From: Geojedonia sp051814705
GTDB taxonomy: Bacteria; Bacteroidota; Bacteroidia; Flavobacteriales; Flavobacteriaceae
Assembly: GCA_051814705.1 (NCBI GenBank)
Contig: JBPWQW010000008.1
Location: 119,132-183,131, forward strand
DNA: 64,000 nt
Direction of reading: 5' to 3'
This document shows positions 54,899 through 63,418 of this stretch, one piece after another (the stretch's first letter is position 1; every line of letters starts with the position of its first letter). Both the position numbers and the translations under genes were made by a program. The notes under the pieces were generated by a model. The model did no database searches, had not been told where the DNA came from, and saw only the letters and a list, made by a program, of their open reading frames with translations.

Positions 54899-56029
54899 TT
54901 GAGCAAGCCCATTAAAATATGGTTATCTCCACCACATATGAGTGGTCATGAGCTGGATTATGTCCATGAGGCCTTTAAGACCAATTGGATCGCTCCTGTT
55001 GGTCCTAATATTGAAGGGTTTGAACATGACCTTTCCAAGTATTTAGGACATCACAGCCTGGTCACAGCATTAAGCTCGGGTACTGCAGCCATCCATTTAG
55101 GACTTATTGTTTTGGGTGTCAAGCCTGGTGATGAAGTGATCTGCCAAAGTCAGACTTTTGCGGCCTCGGCCAACCCCATAGTCTATTTGGGAGCCAAGCC
55201 TATTTTTGTAGATAGTGAACGGGATACCTGGAATATATGTCCGGAACAGCTGGAAACCGCCATTAAAGACCGAATCTCTAAAGGGAAAACGCCAAAAGCC
55301 ATCATTGCCGTTCATCTTTATGGCATGCCTTATAAGGTTGCCGAATTGCATAGAATTTCAACTCAATATAACATCCCCATCCTTGAAGACAGTGCCGAAG
55401 CCTTGGGAAGCACTTACCACGGTAAAGCCTGTGGTACTTTTGGCACCTTGGCCATCTTCTCGTTTAATGGCAACAAAATCATTACCACATCGGGGGGTGG
55501 TGCCTTGATTAGTCAAGATTCTGATTTAATAGAACAGGCAAAACATCTGGCCAATCAAGCGCGGGATCAGGCCGTTGCCTATCTACATTCAGATATTGGA
55601 TATAATTATAAGATGTCCAATGTTTTGGCCGGAATCGGTAGAGGTCAAATGAAGGTCATTGACGAGAGAGTAAAACAGCGACGGCATAATTTTGATTATT
55701 ATGTTAACGCTTTAGGCTCTATTGACGGCATTAGCTTCCAAAACGAACCCAGTGGTTCTCTATCCAATCGATGGCTGACCTGTATAGTCTTGCAATCTGA
55801 AGCGCTTCGTGAAGGATTAAGGCTAACTTTAGAAAAACACCATATAGAAACCAAGCTCTTGTGGAAACCTATGCACCAGCAGCCTGTTTTTAAGGATTGT
55901 CCAAAATATCTCAATGGCGTTTCAGATGATTTATTTAAAAAAGGCTTATGTTTACCTAGCGGATCCAATTTGACCGATGCAGATAGGGAGCGGATAAGCA
56001 GCATCATCACACATTATTTCAAGGTTTAA
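54899..56029 (+). CDS. DegT/DnrJ/EryC1/StrS sugar aminotransferase
   Basis: The 376-residue PLP enzyme of the PglE-like group aminates a nucleotide-linked 4-keto sugar. Signatures are FKTNWIAPVGPNIEGFE, LSSGTAAIHLGL, the Asp in ILEDSAEALGSTY and the PLP lysine in SFNGNKIITTSGGGAL. It pairs with the 4,6-dehydratase gene 20 bases downstream. Together they could make UDP-4-amino-4,6-dideoxy-GlcNAc, a bacillosamine-type precursor. The start is TTG at 54899. Confidence 0.92.
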   Translation: MSKPIKIWLSPPHMSGHELDYVHEAFKTNWIAPVGPNIEGFEHDLSKYLGHHSLVTALSSGTAAIHLGLIVLGVKPGDEVICQSQTFAASANPIVYLGAKPIFVDSERDTWNICPEQLETAIKDRISKGKTPKAIIAVHLYGMPYKVAELHRISTQYNIPILEDSAEALGSTYHGKACGTFGTLAIFSFNGNKIITTSGGGALISQDSDLIEQAKHLANQARDQAVAYLHSDIGYNYKMSNVLAGIGRGQMKVIDERVKQRRHNFDYYVNALGSIDGISFQNEPSGSLSNRWLTCIVLQSEALREGLRLTLEKHHIETKLLWKPMHQQPVFKDCPKYLNGVSDDLFKKGLCLPSGSNLTDADRERISSIITHYFKV

Positions 56030-56050
56030 TGCCTTTTGAATTCTAATCGT

Positions 56051-57511
56051 ATGACCGAGTATTTGACACATAAAAACATTTTGATTTTTGGAACAGGCCC
56101 ATCGGGGTTGATGACCTATACTGCCTATAAAACCGATCCTTCAAAATCTTGTAATGTGCTGGGTTTTATTGATTTGAATGTTGAAGAGGAGCACAACACG
56201 TTTGAAGATTTACGTGTTTATGATATCAAGGATTTAACTCCAGTCTTTATAACAGAAAAAGGCATTGACGAAATCGTCATTGCTATTCAATATATTGAAA
56301 CCCCTGTTTTATTTACTATTTGTTTTCAGCTTTCAAATTTACAGATTCCTTTAAAGATCATTCCTCAAGTCGAATGGTGTCGTGATGGTTATGTGGCTCT
56401 GGATCAAATAAAAGATTTAAACATTGACGATCTGGTATTACGACAGCCCAAAGTGGAGTATAGCCCTTCATTATTTGAGGACTATGAGCATCAAATTATT
56501 TTGATAACTGGGGCAGCAGGTTCTATTGGAAGTGAATTGGCCAGAACATTAAGGTCATTCAACTATAAATTATTGATTTTAATGGATTCTGCCGAGTCTG
56601 CGCTTTACAATCTGCAACAAGAGTTTATACAAAAAGGCGTTTCAAACTTTAAGGCCATTGTTGCAGACATTCGGGATTACCAGAGAATGGATCAGATTTT
56701 TAATCTTTACAAGCCTAAAATCGTCTTTCATGCCGCAGCCTATAAGCATGTGCCCTTAATGGAAGAACATCCTTATGAAGCGGTTCAAGTGAATGTGACG
56801 GGCACTAAAAATGTGGCGAGCTTATCGGTAAAACACAGCGTTCATAAATTTATTTTAATTTCTACGGATAAGGCGGTCCATCCAACCAATGTTATGGGTG
56901 CTTCCAAACGTGTTGCTGAGCTTTATATGGGATGCCTGAAGGAAAAAGGGCAAACCAAATTTATCATTACCCGATTTGGAAACGTCTTGGCTTCCAATGG
57001 TTCAGTCATTCCATTGTTTAAATCACAAATTGAAGCTGGTGGCCCTATCACGTTGACCCATAGTGATATGAAACGTTACTTTATGACCATTTCTGAAGCT
57101 AGCCATCTCATTCTAGAATCTGGTGCCATGGGCAATGGCGGTGAACTTTTTGTGTTCGAAATGGGAAAACCCATCAAGATTTATGATTTGGCAGTTTTGA
57201 TGATAAAACTATCTGGACATCGATTTCCTGAAGATATTGACATCAAAATATCGGGATTGCGACCTGGAGAAAAAGTGATGGAAGAATTATTGGCTTCGGG
57301 CGAACAGGCGAAATCTACCTACCATCACAAACTAAAGGTAGCGCAATCAAAACCACAACCTGTTGAAGCTATTGAAACTAAGATTTTGGAGCTTTGCCAG
57401 AAGGCTTCCAAGCTTCAAAATTTAGAATTGGTGGCCATGATTAAATCCATAGTGCCTGAGTACCTTTCAAATAATTCAACATTCGAGGTATTGGATCCTA
57501 AAAAGACATGA
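56051..57511 (+). CDS. UDP-sugar 4,6-dehydratase, CapD/PglF-like, without membrane domain
   Basis: The protein of about 486 residues has an N-terminal Rossmann domain (ILIFGTGPSGLMTYTAYK) and the SDR catalytic domain (ITGAAGSIGSELARTL, HAAAYKHVPLMEEHP, STDKAVHPTNVMGASKRVAE). The usual catalytic Tyr is Met in NVMGASK, as in PglF/WbpM. The four membrane helices of WbpM are absent, so it should be soluble. Start choice: ATG 56051; an in-frame TTG at 56036 adds five residues. Together with the aminotransferase it supports a modified-sugar pathway. Confidence 0.9.
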   Translation: MTEYLTHKNILIFGTGPSGLMTYTAYKTDPSKSCNVLGFIDLNVEEEHNTFEDLRVYDIKDLTPVFITEKGIDEIVIAIQYIETPVLFTICFQLSNLQIPLKIIPQVEWCRDGYVALDQIKDLNIDDLVLRQPKVEYSPSLFEDYEHQIILITGAAGSIGSELARTLRSFNYKLLILMDSAESALYNLQQEFIQKGVSNFKAIVADIRDYQRMDQIFNLYKPKIVFHAAAYKHVPLMEEHPYEAVQVNVTGTKNVASLSVKHSVHKFILISTDKAVHPTNVMGASKRVAELYMGCLKEKGQTKFIITRFGNVLASNGSVIPLFKSQIEAGGPITLTHSDMKRYFMTISEASHLILESGAMGNGGELFVFEMGKPIKIYDLAVLMIKLSGHRFPEDIDIKISGLRPGEKVMEELLASGEQAKSTYHHKLKVAQSKPQPVEAIETKILELCQKASKLQNLELVAMIKSIVPEYLSNNSTFEVLDPKKT

Positions 57512-57513
57512 TC

Positions 57514-58686
57514 TTAAACTTTTCGTCTTTTGCGTTCCAATTTCAACAAATTGAGCTCTCTACTGGTCTGTCCAGCGACAGATGTATTTTCTTCGGCCCG
57601 TCTAATTAAGTAGGGCATCACGTCTTTAACAGGTCCAAAAGGCACATATTTAGCAACATTATAGCCTTGGTCGGCCAGATTAAAACTGATATGGTCACTC
57701 ATGCCGTATAACTGTCCAAACCACACCCGATTGTCCTGTTTTGATATCTTTAATTCACGCATTAAATCCATGGCCAAATAACAGCTGTCTTCGTTATGAG
57801 TTCCTAAAAACAAGGAAATATCGTCTAAGTGGTTGAGAATATATTTTAGGGTTTCATTAAAATTTTGGTCGGTGGCTTCTTTGGTTTTACAGATTGGAGA
57901 AGGATACCCGTTTGCTTCAGCTCTTTCGCGTTCCTTTTCCATATAAGCACCTCTTACAATTTTAACTCCCAATTTAAAACCTTGCTGTTGAGCACGTTTA
58001 TGAAGCTGTTTTAAGTAATCCAATCGGTCCCAACGGTACAACTGCAAAGTGTTATAAACAATTGGACCATCGGTATTGTAGGTTCTCATCAACTCTTCAA
58101 CCAAGGCATCGGCAGCATCCTGCATCCAAGTTTCTTCAGCATCGATTAAGATTTTCACCTCTTTTTCTTTTGCCAGTTTACAGACTTTATGGCAACGTGC
58201 CACTACCCTGCTCCATTCTTGTTCTTCCTCATCAGTAAGGGGTTTGCCTTCACCTATCTTTTGATACAAATGAAATCGGCCAAAGCCCGTAGGTTTAAAA
58301 ACCGCTATGGGCATGGCCTTCTTATTGTCGGCAAAATTTATAATTTTTAAGGTTTTTGCCATCGCGGCATCAAGTGAGCCTTCAATTTCCTGTCCTTCCA
58401 CAGAAAAATCTAAGACCGAGCACACTCCCTTTTCAAACATTTTATCAATAACTGGCAAGCAATCATCTTCATTTACACCTCCGCAGAAATGATCAAAAAC
58501 GGTAGAACGAATCAATCCTTCCACCGGTAAATGGGCTTTAAGGGCAAAATTGGTCGCTGCAGTACCAATCCTAACCAAGGGCTCATGGGATATCATTTTA
58601 AACAGAAAATAGGCACGCTCCAGTTCGGAATCACTTTTAAGTTGAAAAGCAATCTGGGTATTATCGAAAAGTTGATTTTGGTTCAT
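57514..58686 (-). CDS. Proline dehydrogenase
   Basis: This monofunctional PRODH oxidises proline to pyrroline-5-carboxylate with FAD. It is 390 residues. The barrel ends with KIVRGAYMEKERERAEANGYP (taken in pieces), VWFGQLYGMSDH, and the C-terminal PYLIRRAEENTS, which are the FAD/substrate signatures. Its 3' end is 2 bases from the end of the convergent dehydratase gene. Confidence 0.95.
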   Translation of the reverse strand: MNQNQLFDNTQIAFQLKSDSELERAYFLFKMISHEPLVRIGTAATNFALKAHLPVEGLIRSTVFDHFCGGVNEDDCLPVIDKMFEKGVCSVLDFSVEGQEIEGSLDAAMAKTLKIINFADNKKAMPIAVFKPTGFGRFHLYQKIGEGKPLTDEEEQEWSRVVARCHKVCKLAKEKEVKILIDAEETWMQDAADALVEELMRTYNTDGPIVYNTLQLYRWDRLDYLKQLHKRAQQQGFKLGVKIVRGAYMEKERERAEANGYPSPICKTKEATDQNFNETLKYILNHLDDISLFLGTHNEDSCYLAMDLMRELKISKQDNRVWFGQLYGMSDHISFNLADQGYNVAKYVPFGPVKDVMPYLIRRAEENTSVAGQTSRELNLLKLERKRRKV

Positions 58687-58702
58687 TGTGTAAAAATAAT
58701 GG

Positions 58703-58710
58703 CAAAAATA
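58703..58710 (-). promoter_or_regulatory. Candidate -7 box for proline dehydrogenase
   Basis: Minus-strand TATTTTTG matches TAnnTTTG, 16 bases before the start, in the 93-bp divergent region with aroB. Confidence 0.4.
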
Positions 58711-58779
58711 TGGATTAGAAGTTTAATATTTTATTAAAAACTGCTTATTTTCACGCCCATATTCAAGGTAACCCGTTTC

Positions 58780-59859
58780 ATGAAATCGATACTGTCTAAG
58801 TCCTATACCGTCCATTTTAATTCCACCTGTTATAAACAGTTGAATGCCTATTTAAAAGCCCATCATTTTTCGACAATTTTCATTATTGTGGATGAGCACA
58901 CGCATGAGCATTGTTTACCAAAATTCCTAGCTCATCTCGAAACTCATGTGGCCATTGAAATTATTGAAATTGAGGCGGGTGAGCAGCATAAAACCATAGA
59001 TACTTGTGTTGGGGTTTGGGAGGCCTTATCGGATTTGGGTGCCGACAGAAAAAGCCTGGTCATCAATTTGGGAGGTGGCGTGGTTACCGATCTTGGCGGA
59101 TTTGTAGCCTGTACTTTTAAACGCGGATTAAAATATATTAATGTCCCCACATCGTTATTGGCCATGGTAGATGCCTCGGTTGGCGGAAAAACCGGAGTGG
59201 ATCTTGGCAATTTAAAAAACCAGATTGGCGTGATTCATTCAGGCGATATGGTGCTGGTGGATACTTCGTTTTTGGAAACACTTCCACAAGACCATATTCA
59301 ATCGGGTTTAGCCGAAATGTTAAAACATGGATTGATTTATGACCGAAGGTATTGGAACGCGATCTCCAGTTTATCTGATCGTTCTATGACCGATTTGGAT
59401 CAGCTTATTTATGATTCGGTGCTTATTAAACACGATATTGTTGAACAGGATCCCAATGAAAACGGGTTGCGCAAGCATCTTAATTTTGGCCATACACTGG
59501 GTCATGCCATAGAATCCTATTTTTTAAGTCATCCTGATAAAGACGACCTATTACATGGCGAAGCTGTAGCGGTGGGCATGATTTTGGAAAGCTATATTTC
59601 GATGGTGTTGCTAGGGTTTCCTAAAGCCGATTTGGAGCAGATTACCAGCGTGATTCAAAAAATATACAAACCCGTTGTGATTGATTCATCAGACTATGCG
59701 CCTATTATCGAGCTGCTTAAATACGATAAAAAGAACGAGCACGGCAATATTAATTTTGTGCTATTGGAATCCATTGGCAAACCCAAAATAGATTGTTTGG
59801 TAGAAAACGCACTTATTACTAAGGCGTTTGCGTATTACAAACAAGCTTTTGTTGATTAG
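58780..59859 (+). CDS. aroB: 3-dehydroquinate synthase
   Basis: AroB makes 3-dehydroquinate, step 2 of the shikimate pathway, with NAD and a divalent metal. The 359-residue length is normal. Signatures are LGGGVVTDLGGFVA, PTSLLAMVDASVGGKTGVD, the Glu/His metal ligands in GLAEMLKHGLIYD, NFGHTLGHAIE and the late LLHGEAVAVGM. It is the last clearly core gene before the accessory region. Confidence 0.97.
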   Translation: MKSILSKSYTVHFNSTCYKQLNAYLKAHHFSTIFIIVDEHTHEHCLPKFLAHLETHVAIEIIEIEAGEQHKTIDTCVGVWEALSDLGADRKSLVINLGGGVVTDLGGFVACTFKRGLKYINVPTSLLAMVDASVGGKTGVDLGNLKNQIGVIHSGDMVLVDTSFLETLPQDHIQSGLAEMLKHGLIYDRRYWNAISSLSDRSMTDLDQLIYDSVLIKHDIVEQDPNENGLRKHLNFGHTLGHAIESYFLSHPDKDDLLHGEAVAVGMILESYISMVLLGFPKADLEQITSVIQKIYKPVVIDSSDYAPIIELLKYDKKNEHGNINFVLLESIGKPKIDCLVENALITKAFAYYKQAFVD

Positions 59860-59885
59860 GTTTTTCAAGCCTAATATCTCTTTTT
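59855..59885 (+). terminator. Terminator of aroB
   Basis: A 9-bp stem (59855-59863 with 59867-59875, one G-U pair, 3-base loop) is followed after a few bases by five T. The left arm includes the aroB stop codon. Confidence 0.65.
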
Positions 59886-59894
59886 GCTGCCTGT

Positions 59895-59997
59895 ATTTTA
59901 ATTATGTGGACTTCGTTGATCGTGCCACTTTTTGATGGTTTCCGAGGATTTTGAAGCTTTTCGAGGAAATGCCTTCTCCATACCGTATCTATACACT
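59895..59997. repeat. ~103-bp direct repeat, left copy
   Basis: This copy matches 61125-61227 (offset exactly 1230 bp) with about nine mismatches; the inner 61 bases (59923-59983) are identical. It lies between aroB's terminator and the RES toxin gene. Inside are two CGAGGA motifs 19 bases apart flanking TTTTGAAGCTTTT. On the minus strand each copy keeps a 27-codon frame starting MEKAFPRKASKSSETIKKW. It may be a recombination site or the boundary of a mobile cassette. Confidence 0.9.
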
Positions 59998-60039
59998 TTG
60001 ACCCTTCCTAAAAATATTACTTAATTAATTTATCTAGCT

Positions 60040-60510
60040 TTATTCTCGTATATTGTTCTTAAGTCTTTCATCAATAAGTAATTCAATATACTCAATAACT
60101 TCTACTTTCTCAAACTCCTTATATAAAGGATTTAAGATAATATTTGATTCTAATCCAACAATCGTAGATGGTACTCGCAATGCAAAAACATTTCGATCTT
60201 TTGATAAATCTGTAAAAATTTCTGTTGTTTTAGAAGAATATGGGTATTGATTCCATCGTTCTGGAAGCTCATTTAATTCTTCTATTACAAATTCATCCGG
60301 AAATTGAATTTTTGCAATTAATATTTGTTTTGGCAAATAGGCAATGTTTTCAGAGTGAACATAATACTCAAGCAAGGCTAATGACATATTTTCTGAACAA
60401 TAAACAGCTTGTGTACCAATTTTATTCCATCTACCTCCAACCTTTTCAGCCCCTATTCCAGAAAGTGTCAAATCTTTATATTTCACATTTGTAACTCGAT
60501 AGACAATCAT
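60040..60510 (-). CDS. RES-domain toxin
   Basis: RES toxins degrade NAD+ and stop growth. The 156-residue protein has the RES pattern: Arg near the start (VYRVTNVKY), GGRWNKIGTQAVYCSENMSLALLE (in pieces; the Arg-Tyr-Glu set) and the Ser in the C-terminal FALRVPSTIVGLESNIILNP. It follows the antitoxin with a one-base overlap (TAATG), so the two are translationally coupled. The pair sits between direct repeats. Confidence 0.9.
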   Translation of the reverse strand: MIVYRVTNVKYKDLTLSGIGAEKVGGRWNKIGTQAVYCSENMSLALLEYYVHSENIAYLPKQILIAKIQFPDEFVIEELNELPERWNQYPYSSKTTEIFTDLSKDRNVFALRVPSTIVGLESNIILNPLYKEFEKVEVIEYIELLIDERLKNNIRE

Positions 60511-61013
60511 TAGCTATAAACGTTGTATTGAATTCTAACAATTTCATTTTCAACTATTTCAAAACCAAAACTGCTATCAAGTAGTTCAAATGGGATTTTA
60601 TTACCAAGAGTTCTTGATGGAGTCATTAACCATTTCTTAAAGTCTTCTTTAGAATCAAAAACCTCATAACCCATTCCGAATAACCTCGCCAATTCATAGA
60701 TTCGCTCTGAAGTTTCTTTTCCATAAACAGTTTTCTTTTGCATACTACTAATAGAAGCTGGAAGTATATGTTCAAACTCTTTTTCAGTAGAACCTGTATA
60801 ACGTATTAATTGCTTCCAATCTGTCTTTTTTACACCTTCCCTGATACGACCTATTAATTCCATTTTAAATCCTGGAGCATCTTTAGCGTTAACAACTACC
60901 CAAGAAGGTGTGAATTTAGCATGAATAATAGGGTTTTTCCCTTTTCTAGCAACCTGAGCTGATACTATACCTTTTTTTTTATTAGAATTCCCCGATTTTA
61001 TTTTTGTATCCAT
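60510..61013 (-). CDS. Xre/ParS (MbcA-type) antitoxin with DUF2384
   Basis: The protein has about 167 residues. The C-terminal ~60 residues form the Xre/MbcA/ParS toxin-binding domain (TSERIYELARLFGMGYEVFDSKEDFKKWLMTPSRTLG in pieces; PFELLDSSFGFEIVENEI). The N-terminal basic part has a helix-turn-helix-like region (ELIGRIREGVKKTDWKQLIRYTGSTEKEF). I start at ATG 61013; the longer ATG at 61037 lies inside the operator-like repeat. It neutralises the RES toxin and should repress its own operon. Confidence 0.9.
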   Translation of the reverse strand: MDTKIKSGNSNKKKGIVSAQVARKGKNPIIHAKFTPSWVVVNAKDAPGFKMELIGRIREGVKKTDWKQLIRYTGSTEKEFEHILPASISSMQKKTVYGKETSERIYELARLFGMGYEVFDSKEDFKKWLMTPSRTLGNKIPFELLDSSFGFEIVENEIVRIQYNVYS

Positions 61014-61030
61014 AATTGTATTTTTACGCC

Positions 61031-61053
61031 TATACAATTGTAAATATACAATT
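61031..61053 (-). promoter_or_regulatory. Operator-like direct repeats and promoter of the toxin-antitoxin operon
   Basis: On the minus strand AATTGTATA occurs at 61045-61053 and 61031-61039, 14 bases apart. Between them TATATTTA resembles TAnnTTTG. The arrangement, directly before the antitoxin start, suits autoregulation by a DNA-binding antitoxin. Confidence 0.5.
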
Positions 61054-61124
61054 TAATTTTTAAATTTATAAATTAATTGGCTTAAAAATTATTGAATAAA
61101 ACACAAACAATTACTAACACCGGC

Positions 61125-61227
61125 ATTTTAATTATGTGGATTTCCTTGATCTTGCCACTTTTTGATGGTTTCCGAGGATTTTGAAGCTTTTCGAGGAAAT
61201 GCCTTCTCCATACACTATCCATACATT
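61125..61227. repeat. ~103-bp direct repeat, right copy
   Basis: This is the right-hand copy of the repeat at 59895-59997, in the same orientation. It lies between the toxin-antitoxin promoter and the recombinase promoter. The identical core is 61153-61213. Differences from the left copy change three residues of the 27-codon minus-strand frame but introduce no stop. Confidence 0.9.
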
Positions 61228-61300
61228 ATCTATAGCTAAAATTGCTATTAGGTTATTACATAAATCCTGATGCCCTCCCCTATTCTTATTTCATAAAAGA

Positions 61301-61330
61301 TTGTGCAATCATTTGTTTTTTGTATTTTTA
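61301..61330 (+). promoter_or_regulatory. Promoter of the tyrosine recombinase gene
   Basis: TTG (61301-61303) followed after exactly 19 bases by TATTTTTA (61323-61330) is a good match to the Bacteroidota TTG-N19-TAnnTTTG promoter, with one mismatch. Transcription would start about 17 bases before the ATG at 61354. Confidence 0.55.
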
Positions 61331-61353
61331 ATACACTTCTAAACCAGCTGCTT

Positions 61354-62526
61354 ATGAGTGTATTACCCACGATACGATTGACGCCCAAGTATCATAGAGG
61401 CGCCCATCAAGTATGCCTTACATTTCCCTTTAATGAGGATTTAATTGCTCTAGCCAGGGGCTTATCGGGTGCCCGTTGGAGTGCTACTTTTAGGTGTTGG
61501 TATGTGCCTTATGACTCCACAATCATCTCACGAATTACCACACTCTTTGAAGGTCATGCGACACTAATTAATAAGATTGACCACAGCTTAATTGGTAAAA
61601 CCAAGCACGACAAACGGGTTAGGGACATCAATGCGTCACATCGTACCATTTTGTTGGGATTTAGAGACTATTTGCGTGGCAAACGCTACAGTAACAGTAC
61701 CGTAAGCACCTATTTGGCACTTACGGCCGACCTAGTCGAGTTTTATAACGATACACCGCTTGAAGATTTAACCAATCGTTCGGTTGAACTCTTTATTGAA
61801 CGCATTATGGTGCCCAAAAACTATTCAGTAAGTACACATAGGCAATTTATAAGTGCTTTAAAATTGTTTTGTTTGTATTACCCCAGTTGTAAGATTAATG
61901 ATGTGGCCTTGACCATGCCTAAAAAAGACAAGCGATTGCCTTCGGTATTATCGCAAGAAGAGGTGTTGGACTTGATACGCTGTACTCAAAATTTAAAACA
62001 CCGCACTATTTTGGCTCTTATCTATTCTTGTGGCTTGCGCATTGGTGAGCTTATAGGTTTAAAACTCAAGGACATTGACGTGGACCGCAGACAAGTGGTT
62101 GTACGACAAGGTAAAGGCCGAAAGGACCGCTATGTTATCTTGGCGGAGTCATTTTTACCACTATTAAAAAATTACATTTTGAGTTATCAGCCCAAATTGT
62201 TTGTTTTTGAAGGTCAGAGCAAGGCTCAATATAGCCCAGAAAGCATACGGTCTTTTTTAAAAGGCAGTTGCAAAAAGGCCGGTATCAGCAAATATGTTAC
62301 GCCCCACACTTTACGGCACAGTTATGCGACCCATTTGTTAGAACAGGGGATTGACATTAGGTATATCCAGGAGCTTTTAGGGCATGCCAAGCCAGAAACG
62401 ACGATGATTTATACGCATGTGAGCAAAAAGGATTTGTTACAGATTAAGAGTCCTTTGGATATTGCCATAAAGCGTGTTTTAGAACAAAAGCCTCATAGTC
62501 AAGGACTTTTAAGTGACCGGTTATAA
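61354..62526 (+). CDS. Tyrosine recombinase (XerC/D-like integrase)
   Basis: The protein has about 390 residues: an extra N-terminal domain of ~90 residues (LARGLSGARWSATFRCWYVP is typical), a SAM-like core-binding domain (LRGKRYSNSTVSTYLAL) and a C-terminal catalytic domain. All catalytic residues are seen: Arg in SCGLRIGEL, Lys in GKGRKDRYV, His-x-x-Arg in PHTLRHSYATHLLEQG, His in LLGHAKPETT and Tyr in MIYTHVS. I start at ATG 61354; the longer frame from 61303 begins inside the promoter. It is divergent from the toxin-antitoxin operon with one repeat copy between them. Confidence 0.93.
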   Translation: MSVLPTIRLTPKYHRGAHQVCLTFPFNEDLIALARGLSGARWSATFRCWYVPYDSTIISRITTLFEGHATLINKIDHSLIGKTKHDKRVRDINASHRTILLGFRDYLRGKRYSNSTVSTYLALTADLVEFYNDTPLEDLTNRSVELFIERIMVPKNYSVSTHRQFISALKLFCLYYPSCKINDVALTMPKKDKRLPSVLSQEEVLDLIRCTQNLKHRTILALIYSCGLRIGELIGLKLKDIDVDRRQVVVRQGKGRKDRYVILAESFLPLLKNYILSYQPKLFVFEGQSKAQYSPESIRSFLKGSCKKAGISKYVTPHTLRHSYATHLLEQGIDIRYIQELLGHAKPETTMIYTHVSKKDLLQIKSPLDIAIKRVLEQKPHSQGLLSDRL

Positions 62527-62662
62527 TTTATTGGTGGAGATTTTAAACTGTTGCAAAAAAAATACTACATTTACTATAAACCCAATACAAACATTTGTTT
62601 ATACGGAGTCTTAAAAGGATAATCGGCAGCATTTGTTTGGATATAACCAGTTATAAGCAACC

Positions 62663-63418
62663 TTAAGAAACCTCTGCAAACAATCCAACTTGTTCTACAT
62701 TTGAAGCATCGTAAATATCTAAAGCACTTTGAAATATTGCAAGTCCAATTTCAGGAGCAACACAATTATTCAATACTTTTTCTTTATCAATACCTGTATA
62801 TTTTGACAAATCAAATCCGAGCTTATTATGGTTATTAGTTCTTAATTCTGCTTGTATTTTACCTCCTAAATCTGATTTTTTTCCGTTCATTCTACCTATT
62901 TGTTTTTCAAATTTCAACATCGGTATTTTGAAGTTGGCCCAAAAATAATGCCTTCCGCTTATCTGTGGTTTTATCAAAGGTTCATAATAACTTTTCACGT
63001 TTTCAATTATGAATTTTCCTTTGAAGAAAGTTTGTAATAAAATAATTTCTTGATACAATGCCATATCAGGATAGCGTTTTATTCCTTGAGCATTTAAGAA
63101 ATGATTTGTAACCGAATGAGTAGGGCAAGGTGGCGAACACCATATAAAATCAAAGTTCTCATAATTTTCTAAAAGGTATTGATGAGCGTCTGCAACTATT
63201 ACCGTGTCATTTGGATATAAGTCTTGATAAACCTTTGCAATATTCTCATCATATTCAATGGCCGTAACTTGCATATTTGGGCCATTCCATAATTTACGAT
63301 TACCACCAATTCCAGCGTAGCAATTCAAAACCCGAAAAGGCTGCTTATAACACGTGCTATAAGAAATAGCGGGTTCGGTGCTTTCTGAAAGTTCAGGTGT
63401 ATTTTTAAAATCAGTCAT
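62663..63418 (-). CDS. DNA (cytosine-5) methyltransferase, orphan
   Basis: The 251-residue protein carries the C5-methyltransferase motifs: motif I NCYAGIGGNRKLWNG, motif IV SPPCPTHSV with the catalytic Cys, motif VI IIENVKSYY (ENV) and motif VIII-like SGRHYFW. The target-recognition region is short. No restriction endonuclease is seen in the window, so it looks solitary. It is transcribed towards the recombinase gene, and its flanks carry boundary-like sequences. Confidence 0.9.
   Translation of the reverse strand: MTDFKNTPELSESTEPAISYSTCYKQPFRVLNCYAGIGGNRKLWNGPNMQVTAIEYDENIAKVYQDLYPNDTVIVADAHQYLLENYENFDFIWCSPPCPTHSVTNHFLNAQGIKRYPDMALYQEIILLQTFFKGKFIIENVKSYYEPLIKPQISGRHYFWANFKIPMLKFEKQIGRMNGKKSDLGGKIQAELRTNNHNKLGFDLSKYTGIDKEKVLNNCVAPEIGLAIFQSALDIYDASNVEQVGLFAEVS

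Noticed and set aside
59895..61227. Insertion sequence or composite transposon flanked by the repeats
   Set aside because: There is no transposase between the copies, the repeats are direct, and they have no terminal inverted repeats.
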